DNA of 64,000 nt. Origin: Lagopus muta (Eukaryota > Chordata > Aves > Galliformes > Phasianidae). The notes beneath the pieces were generated by a model that was given only the letters and a program-made list of their open reading frames with translations, was not told the DNA's origin and did no database searches. Position 1 is the stretch's first letter, and every line of letters starts with the position of its first letter. Shown piece after piece: positions 1 to 12,894 of the stretch. The DNA is taken from the NCBI RefSeq assembly GCF_023343835.1, contig NC_064433.1, forward strand, positions 183,103,777-183,167,776, given 5' to 3'. The translations under genes were made by a program, and so were the position numbers.

Positions 1-3000
1 CAGTAAAGAGCGAGGCTCCCAGAAATTAGATTGCAGGATCTGTCCCTCTGGAGTAAACAGCTGAGCCACAAAAATGTGGGGGCTTTGAAGATACTCTTTC
101 AGGATGCTTGCTGCTGCTTACCAGCAGTTTGGGACTGTGCATAAATCCTCACCCAGCTGCAAACCCCTGTTTTGTGACCAGCGACACCAGCCCCAGGAGC
201 AGGAGCCACCTCTGCCACATGCTCTTTGCTCGTGGTTCAGAAAAGATCCCTGCAGTCACCCTATGATTGTCCTTTGTCATTTTCTTCACACATATCTCTA
301 TCACAGAATTGTAGGAGATGAAAGGGACCTCTGGTGATCATCTGGTCCAATCCTCCTGCAAAAGCAGGTTCCCTACAGTAAATTTACTTCTCGAGGGAAT
401 GGAGTAGGAGAAGGAGCTGTGATTAATATTGATACAATAACTGAATTTCAGTCAAATCAGAAAATTGCAAATGCTGAATGTTTAGGAAGTTCATCATCAC
501 TGAATCTCAAATCAGTTCTTCAGATGACTGCATATTTATCCGTAATACACAAAATAAAGCACGATAAATGTTGACTCCACTGGGATTATAAAGGAGGAAG
601 CAGGGAGGAAGGAAATGGGACACGGAAGTCCAAACAGCTCAAGGTGATGAGGGGCACTTTGGTGTGTATCAAAGAGATCTAAAGTGGAGCATAGGCCAGG
701 TGAGGCGGGAGAACAGCAGAACATCACCTCCAGCTCTTCCTAAGACTGCCAATGAAATGGAGCAAAACTGATCAGGAGAGGATTAGATGAACTGTTTTAA
801 ATCATCTGAATTTAGCATCAGCTCAAGGGTCCTCCTATCAGGACAGCAGTTGGGGATGTTTATCACCTCTGACATTTCCTAAATGGAAGTTTAATTTGCA
901 AAATGTTAATCTTCGAATGTTTTGAGCAAATACTGGGAGGCCAACCATCTCACTTGATCCATATTTTATTGTGCAGATTTTCATTCATTTGTAGTAACAT
1001 CACATGAAAAGTTAACCTGCCTGATGTGGACCAAGTCAATAATTATAACACCTGACTTTTTTTTTTAAGAGTAAAAGTGAATGCAAAAATAATTAACTTT
1101 AATTGATTTCATTTCATTTTTTGTTCTTCCACAATATCTGCAATAGCACTGTGATCACAAGCTGCATATAAAAAAGAATTGCAAAATGTCCTGGAAAGAC
1201 ATGAGCCAAAGCTGGATCTGGGCTGTTTTATATTATGGCAGCAATATAACTTACTGTAATACGTTATTGCAAGTCACTTTTCTTGTGACAAACCTTGGTA
1301 TGTATAAAAAAAAAAGATGATTGGAAAACAAAATATCTTGCTAGAATAATCGTCTTTTGACACAAATATAATGGGTATGGTTTCGTATCAAGAATATATA
1401 ATCACATCAGAAAAGTTAATTCTTCTCCTTGAAATGCAAAAGATGAAAGTGCAAATCACCGAACCAAATCACAGCAAGTGAAACTATTCATCCATAACTG
1501 AGTTCTCAAATGATCAAACTAGCAAATACCCTCAGCTGATCTTCTCTGATGTTTTTGGATTTTCAGAGATAATTGTGAAGCAACTTCATTTTGTTCTGCA
1601 AGAGAACTGTAAAATCTTTATTAATCCAAAAGAACTGGAAATGCTGTCCAACAGCCAGTTTCCTTTTTCCCACATAAATTCTGGTGAAAACTCTTTTTTT
1701 TTACGAAAGCTCTGCAGAATCAACGATTCAACTGGAGGACTTTAAGAGAAATATCGCTGGTAGTGCAGAACTTTTTATGCTATCATAAAGCCAGAAGAAG
1801 TCAATTAGGGCTAGTACTTCATTAATGATGTTCACAAATCACATTTATGGCAAGTTTCATGTCTATTGCTCTGTTAGAATATGCCATTTGGAAAGCCTAC
1901 TTTTGACACCCTTATATGATGGCACTGCAGCTACTACTGGGGTAATTAATTTTTACTTGTGCTCTGGAGAAACCAAGCAAAACTTTTGAAGACATTTGGC
2001 CAATTACACACTCTTTAGGGCAATGAAGCCTTTGCAGAAAGCTTAGCTTTATATTACCACTACGATCAAAGCTTTAATGAAATTGCTTCATGACAGAAGC
2101 CACTGGACTATTGAGAAAAAGCTACAAAAATAAATTAATGCACAGTTTTGAATCCGCAGAAGACATATCTTCCTGGTTTCTGATTTTTTATTAGTGTGCT
2201 CCACCAAGCAGCCTCCCTTGTGCACAGTTTTAACAGATATTAGAAGAACACCTTTTCCTTTTGATAGATGATCAAGACCATCCATGGGATCTTTGTAATG
2301 AGATCTTTGTATTCCCTTTGTTTTATTACAGTATTTCCAGAGGAAAGGTGTTACTCTGTTCTCATGAGACAAACTCAGAAGGGTTGGAATTCTTTTATGG
2401 ATGCACAAGCATAAAAAACTACAGAGGAACCTGGGGAATTGCAGGCTGTTTTGCAGCTCAGATGCAGTACATCCCTGCTAATATATGTGTCAGAGCATTG
2501 TAAAAAGAAATGGCAGTGAAGTTTAAACAGAGCAATGAAAACTCTAGTTTTGGAAAAGACAAAACTTTGAAAGTTCTTCCTGACTGCACATTCTGCTGCA
2601 CACCCAGCACTGTCCCACCATTCAGCACTGCTCACACTGTGAGCTTACTTCAGGTGCATGCGGCAATGTGTTGAGCTTGCAGTTTTTTGGCTACAGACTG
2701 ATCTATAAAGTGTTTCTGAGTCACAGAGGATGCTAATGACTTTTTTGAAGTGTGAGTATTGAGAATAAGGCCCCTGCACGCGTAAAGACACTGCACTGCT
2801 GACCTGCAGCTCAGCTGAACATGCTGATATTCCTCATGGATCAGTGAGAGAGCTCATGCGCCTCACAGGTTAAGAACTGACCTAGCACAGAATTGGGTTA
2901 TTGAGTCTTACAGTAACTTGTATGTCTCTGATCACAGTAATACCAAAGGCTATGTGGAGTGCTACCCTGAACTACACACTGCCAGATCAGCTCCTGAGAC

Positions 3001-3839
3001 GGTTCAAACTGACAGTACCAAAGGCCAAAGGACACATAAATATGACTTGGAAAAGGGAGACTGTGGAGAATGGATATGGACTGGGAGGATAAAACTGCCA
3101 GGGAGGATAGAAGGTACACCGTTGCTGCTGTTTTTAACCCTGCTTTTCCTAAAATCACCTGCAAAAATGGTTTGTTGATCATGTTTCATACATGTGAGTG
3201 GATTGCCCTTACCAGGAAGGCTATAGAAAGGTATATGTCAAAACTTAGAAATATATAAATTTCCTGATATATGTTTCTTTTATTGCAATTTATTTAAAGA
3301 ATGAATCATGCATAAATTCATATCTACTTGTTCCTTTCCAGAACAAGAGAGCTCTGCAAAGCAGCACTGGGGACACTGGGCAGTGTAGAGCTGGTTACTG
3401 GTGGCAGATGCTGAGGATCTGACAAAAGTGGCTTATCAGGGTGCCACTGTTTGTTACATAGGGGCAATAAGGAGTTAGAAATAAAGTTATCAGGAAGAAA
3501 TTTGTTAAAAGATAAGAGGGCTGATTTCTTCTTAGTGTAGAGACACAGCAGCTCAGGGGTGGGAGAAGAGCTTTTGAAGTCTAGACAGGAGCTCTCATCC
3601 CTTCTCCATCAGTCTTGGATGACCCCAGTGTAGTACCAGACTGCTAATATTCAGCCAGGGGAGTTTATTCTAGTATTTACTGTCAGAAACCCGCAGGCAA
3701 GATAGAGATGAAGAGCACAACATAGGAATAAGTGGTAAATCAAATACTGCAGAGTTCACAGGGGTGTATCATTCAGCTTTGCTCAAACTTTCAGAGAAGT
3801 GTCCATCCAACACCAGAGAAGAGATAGAAGAGAGAACCA
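1..3839. other. non-coding gene-desert segment
   Basis: AT-rich unique sequence. The open frames are short (under about 110 codons), overlap on both strands and show no recognisable domain or splice pattern, so I call no gene. It contains one small CR1 end near 300-378 and short T/A runs. Nothing else could be supported by eye. Confidence 0.7.
300..378 (-). mobile_element. CR1 LINE 3' end fragment
   Basis: The plus strand reads CACAGAATTG..., then a GGGACCT / GATCATCTGGTCCAA block followed by CCTCCTGCAAAAGCAGG. This is the reverse complement of a CR1 3' terminus. It is short and diverged, so an old copy. Confidence 0.7.
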
Positions 3840-4545
3840 GAGAATCCCAAAATCATTTAGGTTGAAGAAGACCCTTAAGGTCATCAAGCCCAGCTATCAG
3901 TCTAACTACCAAGTCCACTACTAAACCGTATCCCTTATTGCCATGTCCACACATTTCTTTAATATCTCCAAAGTTGGTGAATTCACCACTTTCCTTGGCA
4001 GCCCGTTCCAATGCCTGATCACCCTTTCCATGAACAACTTTTTCCAAATAGCCAATCTAAACCTCTCCTAGCACAATACGAGTCTGTTGTCTTGCATCCT
4101 ATCACTTTTCACCTGAGAAAAGACTGGTGCCCGCCTCACTGCAATTTCCTTTCAGTCAGTTGTATGAAGTCTCCCTTCAGCCTCCTTTTCTCCAGACAAA
4201 CAACACCAGTTCTCTGAGCCACTTCTCATAACACTTATTTTTTAGTTGCTTCACCAGCCTTGTTGCCCTTTTCTGAATGCATCCCAGCACCTCAATGTCC
4301 TTCTTGTAGTGAGGGACCCAAAACAGAACGCAGCACTCATGACGTGGCCTCACCACTGCTGAGTACAGGGGGACCATCAGCTATTTCTGATACAAGCCAG
4401 GATGCCGTTGGCCTTCTTGGCCACCTGGGCACACTGCTGGCTCATGTTCAGCCAACTGTCAACCAGCATCCCTAGATCCTTTTCTACTGGGCAGTTTTCC
4501 AGCCAGACAGAACAACTCACAGCAGCATGTAGCACAGCCGGAGGG
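3840..4545 (-). mobile_element. CR1 LINE, 5'-truncated, with ORF2 C-terminal remnant
   Basis: The 3' tail is at the left (AATCATTTAGGTTGAAGAAG...), so the element is on the minus strand. A minus frame at 4377-4177 still reads like the end of CR1 ORF2, with VVRPRHECCVLFW then HYKKDIEVL then LVKQLKNK. The part at 4380-4540 matches the region upstream of it (GGCCTTCTTGGCCACCTGGG). Stops and substitutions make it a dead copy of about 700 bp, one of the longer ones here. Confidence 0.88.
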
Positions 4546-4969
4546 TGTTCATCCTATTAGCCAGGAGCTTTAGCTAAATGAGCTCCAATTTCACAACGCA
4601 CTTCTACTGGAAGAGCATAAACTGCTGTGGTAACAAAGCAAGCTCACACTTGTCATAGTATAGAAGTTACTGCAGTATCTGAGCTTCCTGGAATACTCAT
4701 AAAAAGCACCAGGCAGATACAGAAAATAATAATGTTTAATGTAGCAAAAGATTATTAGTGGTCCTCAGTGTGCAGTTTATATGGAGTGTGGTTTGTTGCA
4801 GGACAGAAAGGTGCCTGTGAGAGTGAGCCTCCAAGGCATGGTGCAGGACGTATTCTGCTCCTGGTGCCAGTGAATCACCACCACAGAAGTCACACAAGCT
4901 ATTAGAAAGCAGCCAAAGGACAGCAACACTGATGGTGAAGGGCCTAGAGAGCAAGATGAATGAGAAGCA
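4546..4969. other. unique non-coding spacer between two CR1 copies
   Basis: No gene or repeat could be supported in this stretch. Confidence 0.5.
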
Positions 4970-5343
4970 GCTGAGATCCCTGGTGTGCTCAGCCCAGAGC
5001 AGAGCAGGCTGAGGGGAGGCCTGATGGCGGCTGCAGCTCCTCACAGGGAGCAGAGGGCAGCGCTGAGCTCTGCTCTGTGTGACAGCGACAGGGAACGGCA
5101 TGGAGCTGTCAAGGAAGGACAGCCGGGGGTGAGGGAAAGGGTCTGCATCACAGGGCGGTGGGCATGGAGCAGCCTGCCCAGGGCTGTGGGCATGGCCCCG
5201 AGCTGCCGGAGCTCAAGGAGCGTTTGGACAGTGCTCTCAGACAGTTTGAATCCTGTGGTGCTGCATGGAGCCAGGAGTTGGATTCGGTGTTCTGCATGAA
5301 TCCCTTCTTGCTTGGGATGTTCTACGATTCTATGATCCTGTGA
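4970..5343 (+). mobile_element. CR1 LINE, 3' portion
   Basis: It runs from AGCAGGCTGAGGGGAGGCC through CATGGAGCAGCCTGCCCAGG to a terminal GATTCTATGATCCTGTGA. That order and the tail mark a plus-strand CR1 3' end. It is richer in GC than its surroundings. Open frames on both strands across it are shadows of the element. Confidence 0.85.
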
Positions 5344-5917
5344 CTTCAGACTCACTGCCTTCACCACACCCACTTCTACAGAGAGGGTAAGAAATCCCTT
5401 CTCTGGGCTGCATCCTTTCCTAATGCTAATGAACCACTCAGTAAGAAAGCATTTATTTAGACAAACATCATCGTCTGTCAAAGCTACAGCAGTAATAAAA
5501 CCCTTGTTGCCAGAATTCACTTACCTTGAGTGATGGGTAGGTGTATTCCACAGCCATGAACTCTTAACTAAATGCATTTTTCCTATAAATTCCCCTGGTA
5601 CATTAACTTCTACTGATAGCAAATATCTGCCCCTCTCTAAGGAAACCTGTATTAATCTTACAAACCTGCAGAACAGAAGAAAAACAGGCAACTATTTCGG
5701 ATTCATACATTTACCATGGCCCTCCTTCTCCAGACCGTAGCAGCCTCTGTGGACAATTCCACCCCATGGCCCCTGCACAGCCCCCACACATCCTGCACGG
5801 GTGTAGGTAAACGGAGCCCTGGAGTTTAGCAGATAAGCAAGCCCAGGCATGAACACCAAGAGGTAGCAGTTTAAATGGCAGGATCCTCAATTACTTTCAG
5901 TGAGGACTGTTTAAAAA
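5344..5917. other. unique non-coding segment
   Basis: No gene is visible. The minus-strand open frame that crosses 5041-5520 begins in this unique DNA and continues into the CR1 copy, which argues against it being real. Confidence 0.55.
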
Positions 5918-6092
5918 AGAAAGGAAGTACAGAGGAAATTACAGAAGTACAGAGGTACAGAAGGAAGTACAGAAAGGAAAGAAGTATGGAAAGAAATACG
6001 CAAGGAAGTACAGAAGAAAGGAAGAAAGGAAGGGGGAGAGGGAGGGAGGGACAGAGGAAGGAAGGAAGGCAGGAAAGAAAAATAAAAGGAAA
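5918..6092 (+). repeat. purine-rich imperfect tandem repeat (GGAAGTACAGA-type)
   Basis: Variants of the unit GGAAGTACAGA recur about five times (5924-6012). They grade into GGAAGAAAGG and GGAAGGAAGGAAGG runs ending near 6090. The plus strand is almost entirely purine. Frames crossing it are low complexity (Arg/Glu/Lys-rich) and are not genes. Confidence 0.85.
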
Positions 6093-7927
6093 TCCAACTA
6101 ACATATTTGTTGTTTTTTGTATGAAGCCAGGTCTGATGCCAGCTCTCACCAAGCCAGGAGAAGTGTACTGCTGAGGGAGATGGAGCTCATCAGTGCTACC
6201 TCTTGCTGTCTCTGAATATCTCATTGCACAGAGATGAAAACAGTGTGGTTGCAATGCCCAGGATAACCTCTCTGACCTGGAAGCTAGATAAGTGCAGCAC
6301 TGTGTCATGGCAAATTCACCAGATCGTCTGCCAGTCAGTCAGAATCACCGATACTACATGGCTATGGTCTTAAAAAAAGTATTCTTCTGAAGAAGATACT
6401 CCGGACATTTTCCTAAAAGAAAACAGCTGTGATGTCACAGTCAGTGCTTTCTCAGTTCTCTCCCAGCCAATTGCCTCAGCAATATTAAAGGGCAAGTTTT
6501 CTTTAATCAGATAACACAGCCTGAAGCAGAAAGGACAGGGAGGACTTCTCATGAGAAGTCTTGCCCCCAGGATGGCTTCACTTGTCCAATTTCTGTTTGC
6601 CCACCAAGCATCATAATAGACTTGTGGAGACAAACTTTTGCATCGGCTTACATGATGGAGTGCCACAGAAACTCTCACTCCTGGCATTGCAGAGTAGGAT
6701 GCAGGCTGCCAATCTGCAGGGAATGAACCTAGCTGCCGGCTTCTCTTCTGCATGCTTGGACTGACGGGTAGTCATCAAGGAGCAGCATAATTATCCACCT
6801 AACTCTGCTCACCACTCAGTGCAAGTCTGTGGGAAACTGCTAAGAAGTCTTGAAGCCTTGGAGACAAAAATATGTTTAAAAAGACCCTCTAGGAGGTGAA
6901 GTAAAAAGGCCTGTAGACTTTAACTTTACTTTGAAATTTATATTTTCTCACAGTTCCAAGAAATTTCCTGCAGATAAGGAACAGTATTTTTTTTGCAGCC
7001 AGCCCTACAGAATTAATGAAAACCTTCAACTTCCCAGGACCCTGGGGTCCCCTGGGGCCAATCGTCCCAATTAACATTTTCTTGATTGCTTGTCATTAGG
7101 CCCTCAGAGTGTGAAAAAGTGCTACAGAGAAATCACAGTTCAGCCACGCAGCTAATCCAGTGGAACATTTTTATTGTTACATCTGAGTGAGGAAGCTGTA
7201 AAACCGAGAGAGAGAAACTGTGCTGAATCTTTCCAGCTCTTTGAGCAAGTACCCCCCAAAGATTTAGCATGATTTCCCCTCTCCCAGCTGTAATTTAAAC
7301 AGCCCAAAACCTATGGCTTGTGTAGGAGTTTGTTATATGCTTTATTCTCTCATAACTTACATTTGAGGCCTGGTGGTGCAGAAAGTGTTCATGAATTTAG
7401 GCTCAAGGCGCACCAGAGAAGCTGCTCCAATAATCCCAGGGTGAATTGAGTGCTGAACAACATTATTAATGGAGATAATAATTACAGAGATAAGGCATAT
7501 TTCCCCTGCCTTTCTTTTCTTCTGCATACAAACGTGTATACACAGGTCTTTGTGTCCATGGGGTTCCTTGAACATTTGTTAGCATGGGTGTGATTGTCAA
7601 AAAGGCTTAAAGGAATTTGCAGCATGATGCATCTGTGAAAAATCAGTGGAATTTATACTATTAAAATACATGGGCCTTTTTGAAAGTCCATTTCAGTGAG
7701 TTCTGTCCCCGCTTCAGCTGTGATGAGCTCTCTCACCTGAGGCAGACCATGGGTAACAGGCAACAGAGTCCCCTGAGGAGTGGAGCTGCAGGGGAGTGAA
7801 TGAGTAGAGCTGATGGTCTTGGCGAGAATGTCTAGATAGCTTTCTGAGTTGCTGGAAAAAGTCTGATCTGTAATCTCAATGTGGAATGACTTCTCTGTAT
7901 GAGGGACACAGAATTCCCATTAGTCTT
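6093..7927. other. unique non-coding segment
   Basis: Includes minus-strand open frames of up to 127 codons with no recognisable similarity, which is within chance expectation for this much DNA. No repeat could be assigned. Confidence 0.55.
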
Positions 7928-8140
7928 GGAATATAATCATGGAAAGACCACTAAGATCTAGTCCAAACAACAGCCCTTCACCACCGTACCACTAAATGAC
8001 ATCACTCAATGTGACATCTATCCTTTTCTTGAAAACCTACAGGGACAGTAGCCCCACCACCTCCCTGAGCATCCTGTTCCAACTAAGCAATCTTTTTGTC
8101 CCACACCAAGGTGTATGTTCCATATTGTAATTCAAAAAAC
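7928..8140 (-). mobile_element. old diverged CR1 3' fragment
   Basis: AATCATGGAAAGACCACTAA then GATCTAGTCCAAA, followed later by AGGGACAGTAGCCCCACCACCTCCC, matches the reversed CR1 3' region in order. It is strongly diverged and may belong to the same insertion as 8540-8870. Confidence 0.6.
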
Positions 8141-8317
8141 ATCTCTACTGTGCCCCTAACATATCAGCTCTCTACACTGTCCTTCTAAACAGAGCAGCTA
8201 ACCCAAAACCTCTGGCAAGACTTACAGCTTGCTATTTCTGGCATTTGCCAAAGATTTCCTGCATCCACATAGTCATGTAAAAACAGGATAAAGCAGACTG
8301 GATGGGACTTCTTGTCA

Positions 8318-8525
8318 TATAATCGTAGAATCATAGAATCACAAGGTTGGAAAGGACCTATAAGATCATCTAGTCCAACCATCCTCCCATTACCACTGCT
8401 ACCACAAGCCACTAAATCATATCTCATAGCTCCTCATCCAGATGCCTCTTGAACACTGCCAGGGACAATGACTCCACCACCTCCCTGGGCAGCCATTCCA
8501 GTGTCTGACCACTCTGAGTCATCTG
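8318..8525 (-). mobile_element. younger CR1 3' fragment
   Basis: Clean reversed tail with two AATC(G/A)TAGAATC units, then CACAAGGTTGGAAAGGACC and GATCATCTAGTCCAACCATC, continuing to TGACTCCACCACCTCCCTGG and stopping just after CCATTCCAGTGTCTGACCAC. Much less diverged than the CR1 remnants on either side of it. Confidence 0.9.
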
Positions 8526-8539
8526 GTGTTGCCCATACT

Positions 8540-8870
8540 CCAAACAGGATCAACTAGTTCCTGGTTATAAGGTTCCTAGGCAGCCCCAGGCTGCACACAG
8601 TGTTCCAGGTGCCACTCACAGATCCCAGAGGAAAAGGAAGATGTCCCTCAACCTTCTGCCAGAGATCTTGCTAGTGCAACCCATGAGGTGATCCTTCACC
8701 CTTCTTTGCTGCAAGAACACATTGCTGGTTCTTATTCAGTCTGTTGTCCAAAAGGACTCTCTAATCCTTGTAGAATTAAAGCTATTTCCCAGACATTCCA
8801 CAGCCAGTCCACATTGTGTTAGGCTGGCCCAGATTCAGAGCATTATTTTTGCCATTACTGTATTATATAA
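8540..8870 (-). mobile_element. old CR1 fragment (ORF2-proximal region)
   Basis: Weakly preserved reversed CR1 landmarks: AACACATTGCTGGTTCTTATT (cf. the usual ACATTGCTGGCTCATGTT), then CAGTCTGTTGTCCAAAAGGAC, then AGGCTGGCCCAGATTCAGAGC. Possibly the continuation of 7928-8140, split by the younger copy. Confidence 0.5.
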
Positions 8871-9002
8871 TAGTACAAAAGTAAAAAATTGATACATAAA
8901 TCCACTGAAACTGTAAGGGCAAAGTGCAAATCATACACATAGATGAAAGCTAACCAGGCTGCTTGAGAATACACACTAATGACCAGGATAAACACTAACG
9001 AC

Positions 9003-9162
9003 TGACTGCATGGACTTTCCTTGGAGATATTTAAAAGTCATCTAGACGTGGTCCTGTGCAATCAGCTCTAGATGTCGCTGCCTGAGCTGAGAGGGAGACG
9101 GCTGGGAGTGGACCAGATGACCTTCAGAAGCCCCTTCCAACCATTCCGTGATTCTGTGAACA
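9003..9162 (+). mobile_element. CR1 3' end fragment
   Basis: It reads GGAGATATTTAAAAGTCATCTAGACGTGG... then GGACCAGATGACCTTCAGAAG and CCCCTTCCAACCATTCCGTG, ending ATTCTGTGAA. This is a plus-strand CR1-like terminus. Confidence 0.8.
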
Positions 9163-10505
9163 GGGCTGCAGCTGTAGGTACCTTCTGCCATTCCAGAAGG
9201 TCAGAACTGGCCAAGGAAACCAGCCTTCCAGATGTCACTGAGGCACTGTGAGAGGATTGTATGGAAACGGCTATTTACTCTAGAGGGACTCATCCTGAAG
9301 CAATGTGAGGCTGGCGACAGCAGGCTCCTATTGCTTGTACCTTACAAGGCCCACTCTCTTGGCAGGATGAAAGCTAAGAAAAGATACAGATGATTAATTA
9401 ATTCTATTTCTCTCTCAGTAATTACTGAACATCCATGTTGCATAACTTCGTATTTCTAAAAATGAAGAACTAAACTAAAAATGAAGAAGTGCTTATAAAG
9501 CGAAATTAAAAACCTGACTTCAAGCATCCTGACTCTTTCATGTTCATACCTCAGGAGGGGAATAGACTTCAAACAAGAATGCCTGTGTTTCCTTTCCAGT
9601 TACTGGGGTGAAGAAGGAAAAAATAGAAACAATCAAGAATCCCAGACATGCGCCCTGCTACAGTTGTCCCACTCTGAGTGCAGCCAGGATCACTGCTGTG
9701 AATAATGCTGTTGCCCAAGCTGTGCAACATGGAACAAAGACATAGCGCATCCCTGCTTCTATTTTCTTCAGCTCTTAAACTCCAGAAAATGAAGGAAAAG
9801 GTTTCTACTGTTTGCCTGTTTTCAACCAGTTTGTATACGCTAGGCAAAGACTGGCTGGAATGATCCTAGAGGCTCCTAAACAGACTTAAACCCTTTTGAA
9901 TCTGTGTGGGGTGTTTTGTTGTTGTTGTTTCTGTTTGTTTGTTTAGTTTTGAGGTTTGCTTCCATTTGCCATTAATATTTAATAGGCGTGATGCCCCACA
10001 ATCCCTGATAACATATAATTACTCATTTGGACACTATGCACAGCTCTTTCCCCACAATTAAACCTCAGATTGTCACACCAATATTCATTTATATTTTCAA
10101 ATAAGTCTACAATATCATTCACGTAGGAGTGTTCCATTGCAAAGTAACCATTTAACTAGAGCCCTCAGAGTAAAAGTTCTTATGGTCCCTCAGCACGGAA
10201 CCAAAACCCTTCCAGGCACACAGTTTAATCTATCAGCAAGTGAAGCAGTCTTTTCCAAGAACTGGTAGAGCTGTAAACTAATACATAATGTTATAAAACC
10301 AATCCACAGTATTGTAAACCAAGAAGCAATAAACCAAGTCTCTGCTGAGGCCATCAGGCAAGGCACAGCTCAGGTGCAGACAAGTCCGTTATCTAACCAT
10401 TGATACGAGGTCATAACTGGGAATGGATTGCAAGTTATAACAAACACCAGCTACCCAAGTTTTATCAAGATAATAGATAAGGCCAGAATTATGCCACAGC
10501 TAATC
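9163..10505. other. unique non-coding segment
   Basis: Contains a GTT/GTTT microsatellite-like run at about 9908-9947 and otherwise nothing I can assign. Confidence 0.55.
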
Positions 10506-10757
10506 AAAGAATCATAGAATCACAAGGTTGGAAAGGAACTACGAGGTCATCTAGTCCAACCAACCTCCTATCACCATTCCTACCACTAAGCTACTGGACC
10601 ATATCTCATTGCACCTCACCCAGACATCTCTTGAACACTGCCAGGGACTGTGACTCCACCACCTCCCTGGGCAGCCATTCCAGTGCCTGACCACTCTTTG
10701 ATAGAAGAAGTTTTTCCTTATATCTAATCTAAATCTCCCCTGGTGCAACTTGTGGCC
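10506..10757 (-). mobile_element. CR1 3' fragment
   Basis: Reversed tail AATCATAGAATCACAAGGTT, then CATCTAGTCCAACCAACCTC, TGACTCCACCACCTCCCTGG and AAATCTCCCCTGGTGCAACTT. It belongs to the same family type as 8318-8525 and 34452-34735. Confidence 0.92.
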
Positions 10758-10857
10758 ATAATTAATAATAATTTAATAGCGTGCACAATAAGATTCCAAT
10801 GAACAGGAAAAAGTAATTTTATTTTACTGTTGTAAAAAGTGTCGCAGTATTAAAAAG

Positions 10858-11420
10858 AGGTTTATCATGAGGCAAAAGATTCTTCCTCTCTACTCAGCAA
10901 TAGTGAGATCATACTTGGAGAATTATGTTCAGATTTGTACAAGAAAGTATAAAGAGTGTCAGTTTCAGTGAGGACACTATGCACCAGTGTGGCTGCACCT
11001 GACCAGTGTGATCAAGTGGCTGAAGCACTTGCCCTAAGAAGGAACTGGGTTTGGCTGGAGAAGAAAAGGTTAAGAGGGGACCTCATTGTTGCCTAAAAGA
11101 AATACCTAAAAGAGGTATAGAGGCATAGAGAAAAGAGGCATAGAGAAGACAGAGGCAGACACTTCTCAAATGCTAAATCTGACAGAAAAAGGACAAAGGA
11201 TTGTAGAGATAAGCTGCAAAAGAGGAAACTCTAGCTAGATATTATGAAAATATTTTGATCATGAGAGTGGTAAATTAATTAACAGAGAAGGCTACCCAGA
11301 TATGTTGCGGCATCAAAGCATCAAAGCTTGGCTGGACAAAATCCTAGCCCTTCTGTGAGCAGGGGATTGGACTAAAAAAGGTTCCTCCCAGTCTATATGG
11401 CCCTATTACTCCATGAGTAT
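10858..11420 (+). mobile_element. old CR1 fragment with ORF2 remnant
   Basis: CTACTCAGCAATAGTGAGATC, AAGGTTAAGAGGGGACCTCA, a CTGGACAAAATCC stretch and AGCAGGGGATTGGACTA occur in CR1 order on the plus strand. There are many indels (e.g. a local duplication of the GGCATAGAGA type near 11110-11150). The element is decayed. Confidence 0.8.
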
Positions 11421-12140
11421 TGTGAGAAACCATTCCTAAAATTACCATGAAGGAGACTGCTTTTTATCCAATTATAGCTGCTTTTAACCTAAATATGGCT
11501 AAATCATCTTCAATTAAGCCTTTATGGAGCTGGAGACATATCTGATGCTTTCATTCTTTCAAATTCCTTACTCCACTTCACCTAGGAAGAAGTGGTCTAA
11601 ATATCATTCTCTTTTCCTTTATGTGTGTCTGTAAAAAAATCTTCACTTTACAGCTGGCTTAAAAATAGTAGACTGCAGAATAACGTCTTCAGTTAAGACT
11701 GCAGGAGTTTTTTATTCATTTTGGCTCTATTGCCCTGCTTCCCACAGGCAGTGTGCAATTACTTTCAGAAAAATAAAAGATATTACCCAGCAGTGGTGCA
11801 TGACACTTCGAAGTCACTTCTACTGAGAAGCACAGTAATGCAGTAAAGCAGCCATTAGTAGGTAGAGTCACATGGACTAAGCATCAGCACTTCCTTACAT
11901 TCTTGCTTCTGCCAAGGTAATGTGACTCAACTTGGTGAAACAGAACTATGCAGTGAGCCGTTCTGTTTCTCACTTCCCAGGTCTGTCCCAAACTACTGAA
12001 ACTCTCCGTATAGCTGCATGTGTCCCTCCTCATGCTGTGAAGTCCCTGACTTGGAGGTCTTTAAAGGCTCTTGGAATATGATGACTAACAAAATGCAATA
12101 CCATCAACTTTTATGAAAGTGTTTATTCGTAAGCGTATGT
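11421..12140. other. unique non-coding segment
   Basis: No gene or repeat could be supported. Confidence 0.5.
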
Positions 12141-12870
12141 AGAGGAAGCTTCAAGGGGTCATCAGCTTTCAGACAAGCTCAGCCAGCCTTAGGCTATCTC
12201 TGACAGTCTAGATCCTTCTTTAAGAAGTTCTGACAGCACCTGGGACTGCACATAGTCCCGAAGCAATCTGTTCCAGTGCTTAACTATCTTTACAGTTAAA
12301 AAGTTTCTCCTAGCATCTAACCTAAATCTCCCTTGCTACAAATTAAGCTGATTACTTCTCAACTGTCCCAACCCTCTGTGGACATTGAGAACAACTGATC
12401 ACCAATCACCTTAAACTTCACCCTGTTTAAAAACTCCTGTCCTGTTCCCCAGTTTTTCTTCTATTCTCTCACGGACAAGACCATTCCTCCAGCTTTTTCT
12501 CATAGGTCACATTTCTCTCCATGGAGCCTCTTTTGTAAATGTGAAGCAATAAAAATTAGTTATCTTCATGTTTCACCTAGGAAAGGGCTGGTAGTACAGA
12601 TTATGCTGACATTAAGTCATTGACCCATCTTCAGTTTCAGATTCAACACCAGTTCCAGATCTTGTACAGCACTGCTGAGTGACCCCACTCTTTACTTTCT
12701 TTCCTAAAGACTATAGTCCTTTGATTGGTATTTATTAAATTTCATCTTGGTGATTTTAGACCATCTATCTGATTTTTCAAGATTATTTTCAATTTTAAGC
12801 CCATCATCCAAAATTTTTGAAGCCCATCAGATTGTTGTTCTAATATACACATCATTTTCTTCCTATATTC
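12141..12870 (-). mobile_element. ancient CR1/L3-like LINE fragment
   Basis: AAATCTCCCTTGCTACAAATT and TTTTTCTCATAGGTCACATTT (12300-12520), then TTAAATTTCATCTTGGTGATT with ATCTGATTTTTCAAGATTA (12735-12790), match reversed landmarks of old CR1/L3-type elements in the right order. Divergence is high and the borders are uncertain. Confidence 0.55.
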
Positions 12871-12894
12871 CTAGTTATCTATACTATATTTCAT

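Noticed and set aside
4177..4377. Reverse-transcriptase-related frame as an active LINE
   Set aside because: Only the last part of CR1 ORF2 survives, with substitutions and no upstream ORF. It is a dead fragment.
5041..5520. 159-codon minus-strand open frame
   Set aside because: It runs through the plus-strand CR1 at 4970-5343 into unique DNA, so it is a shadow of the repeat.
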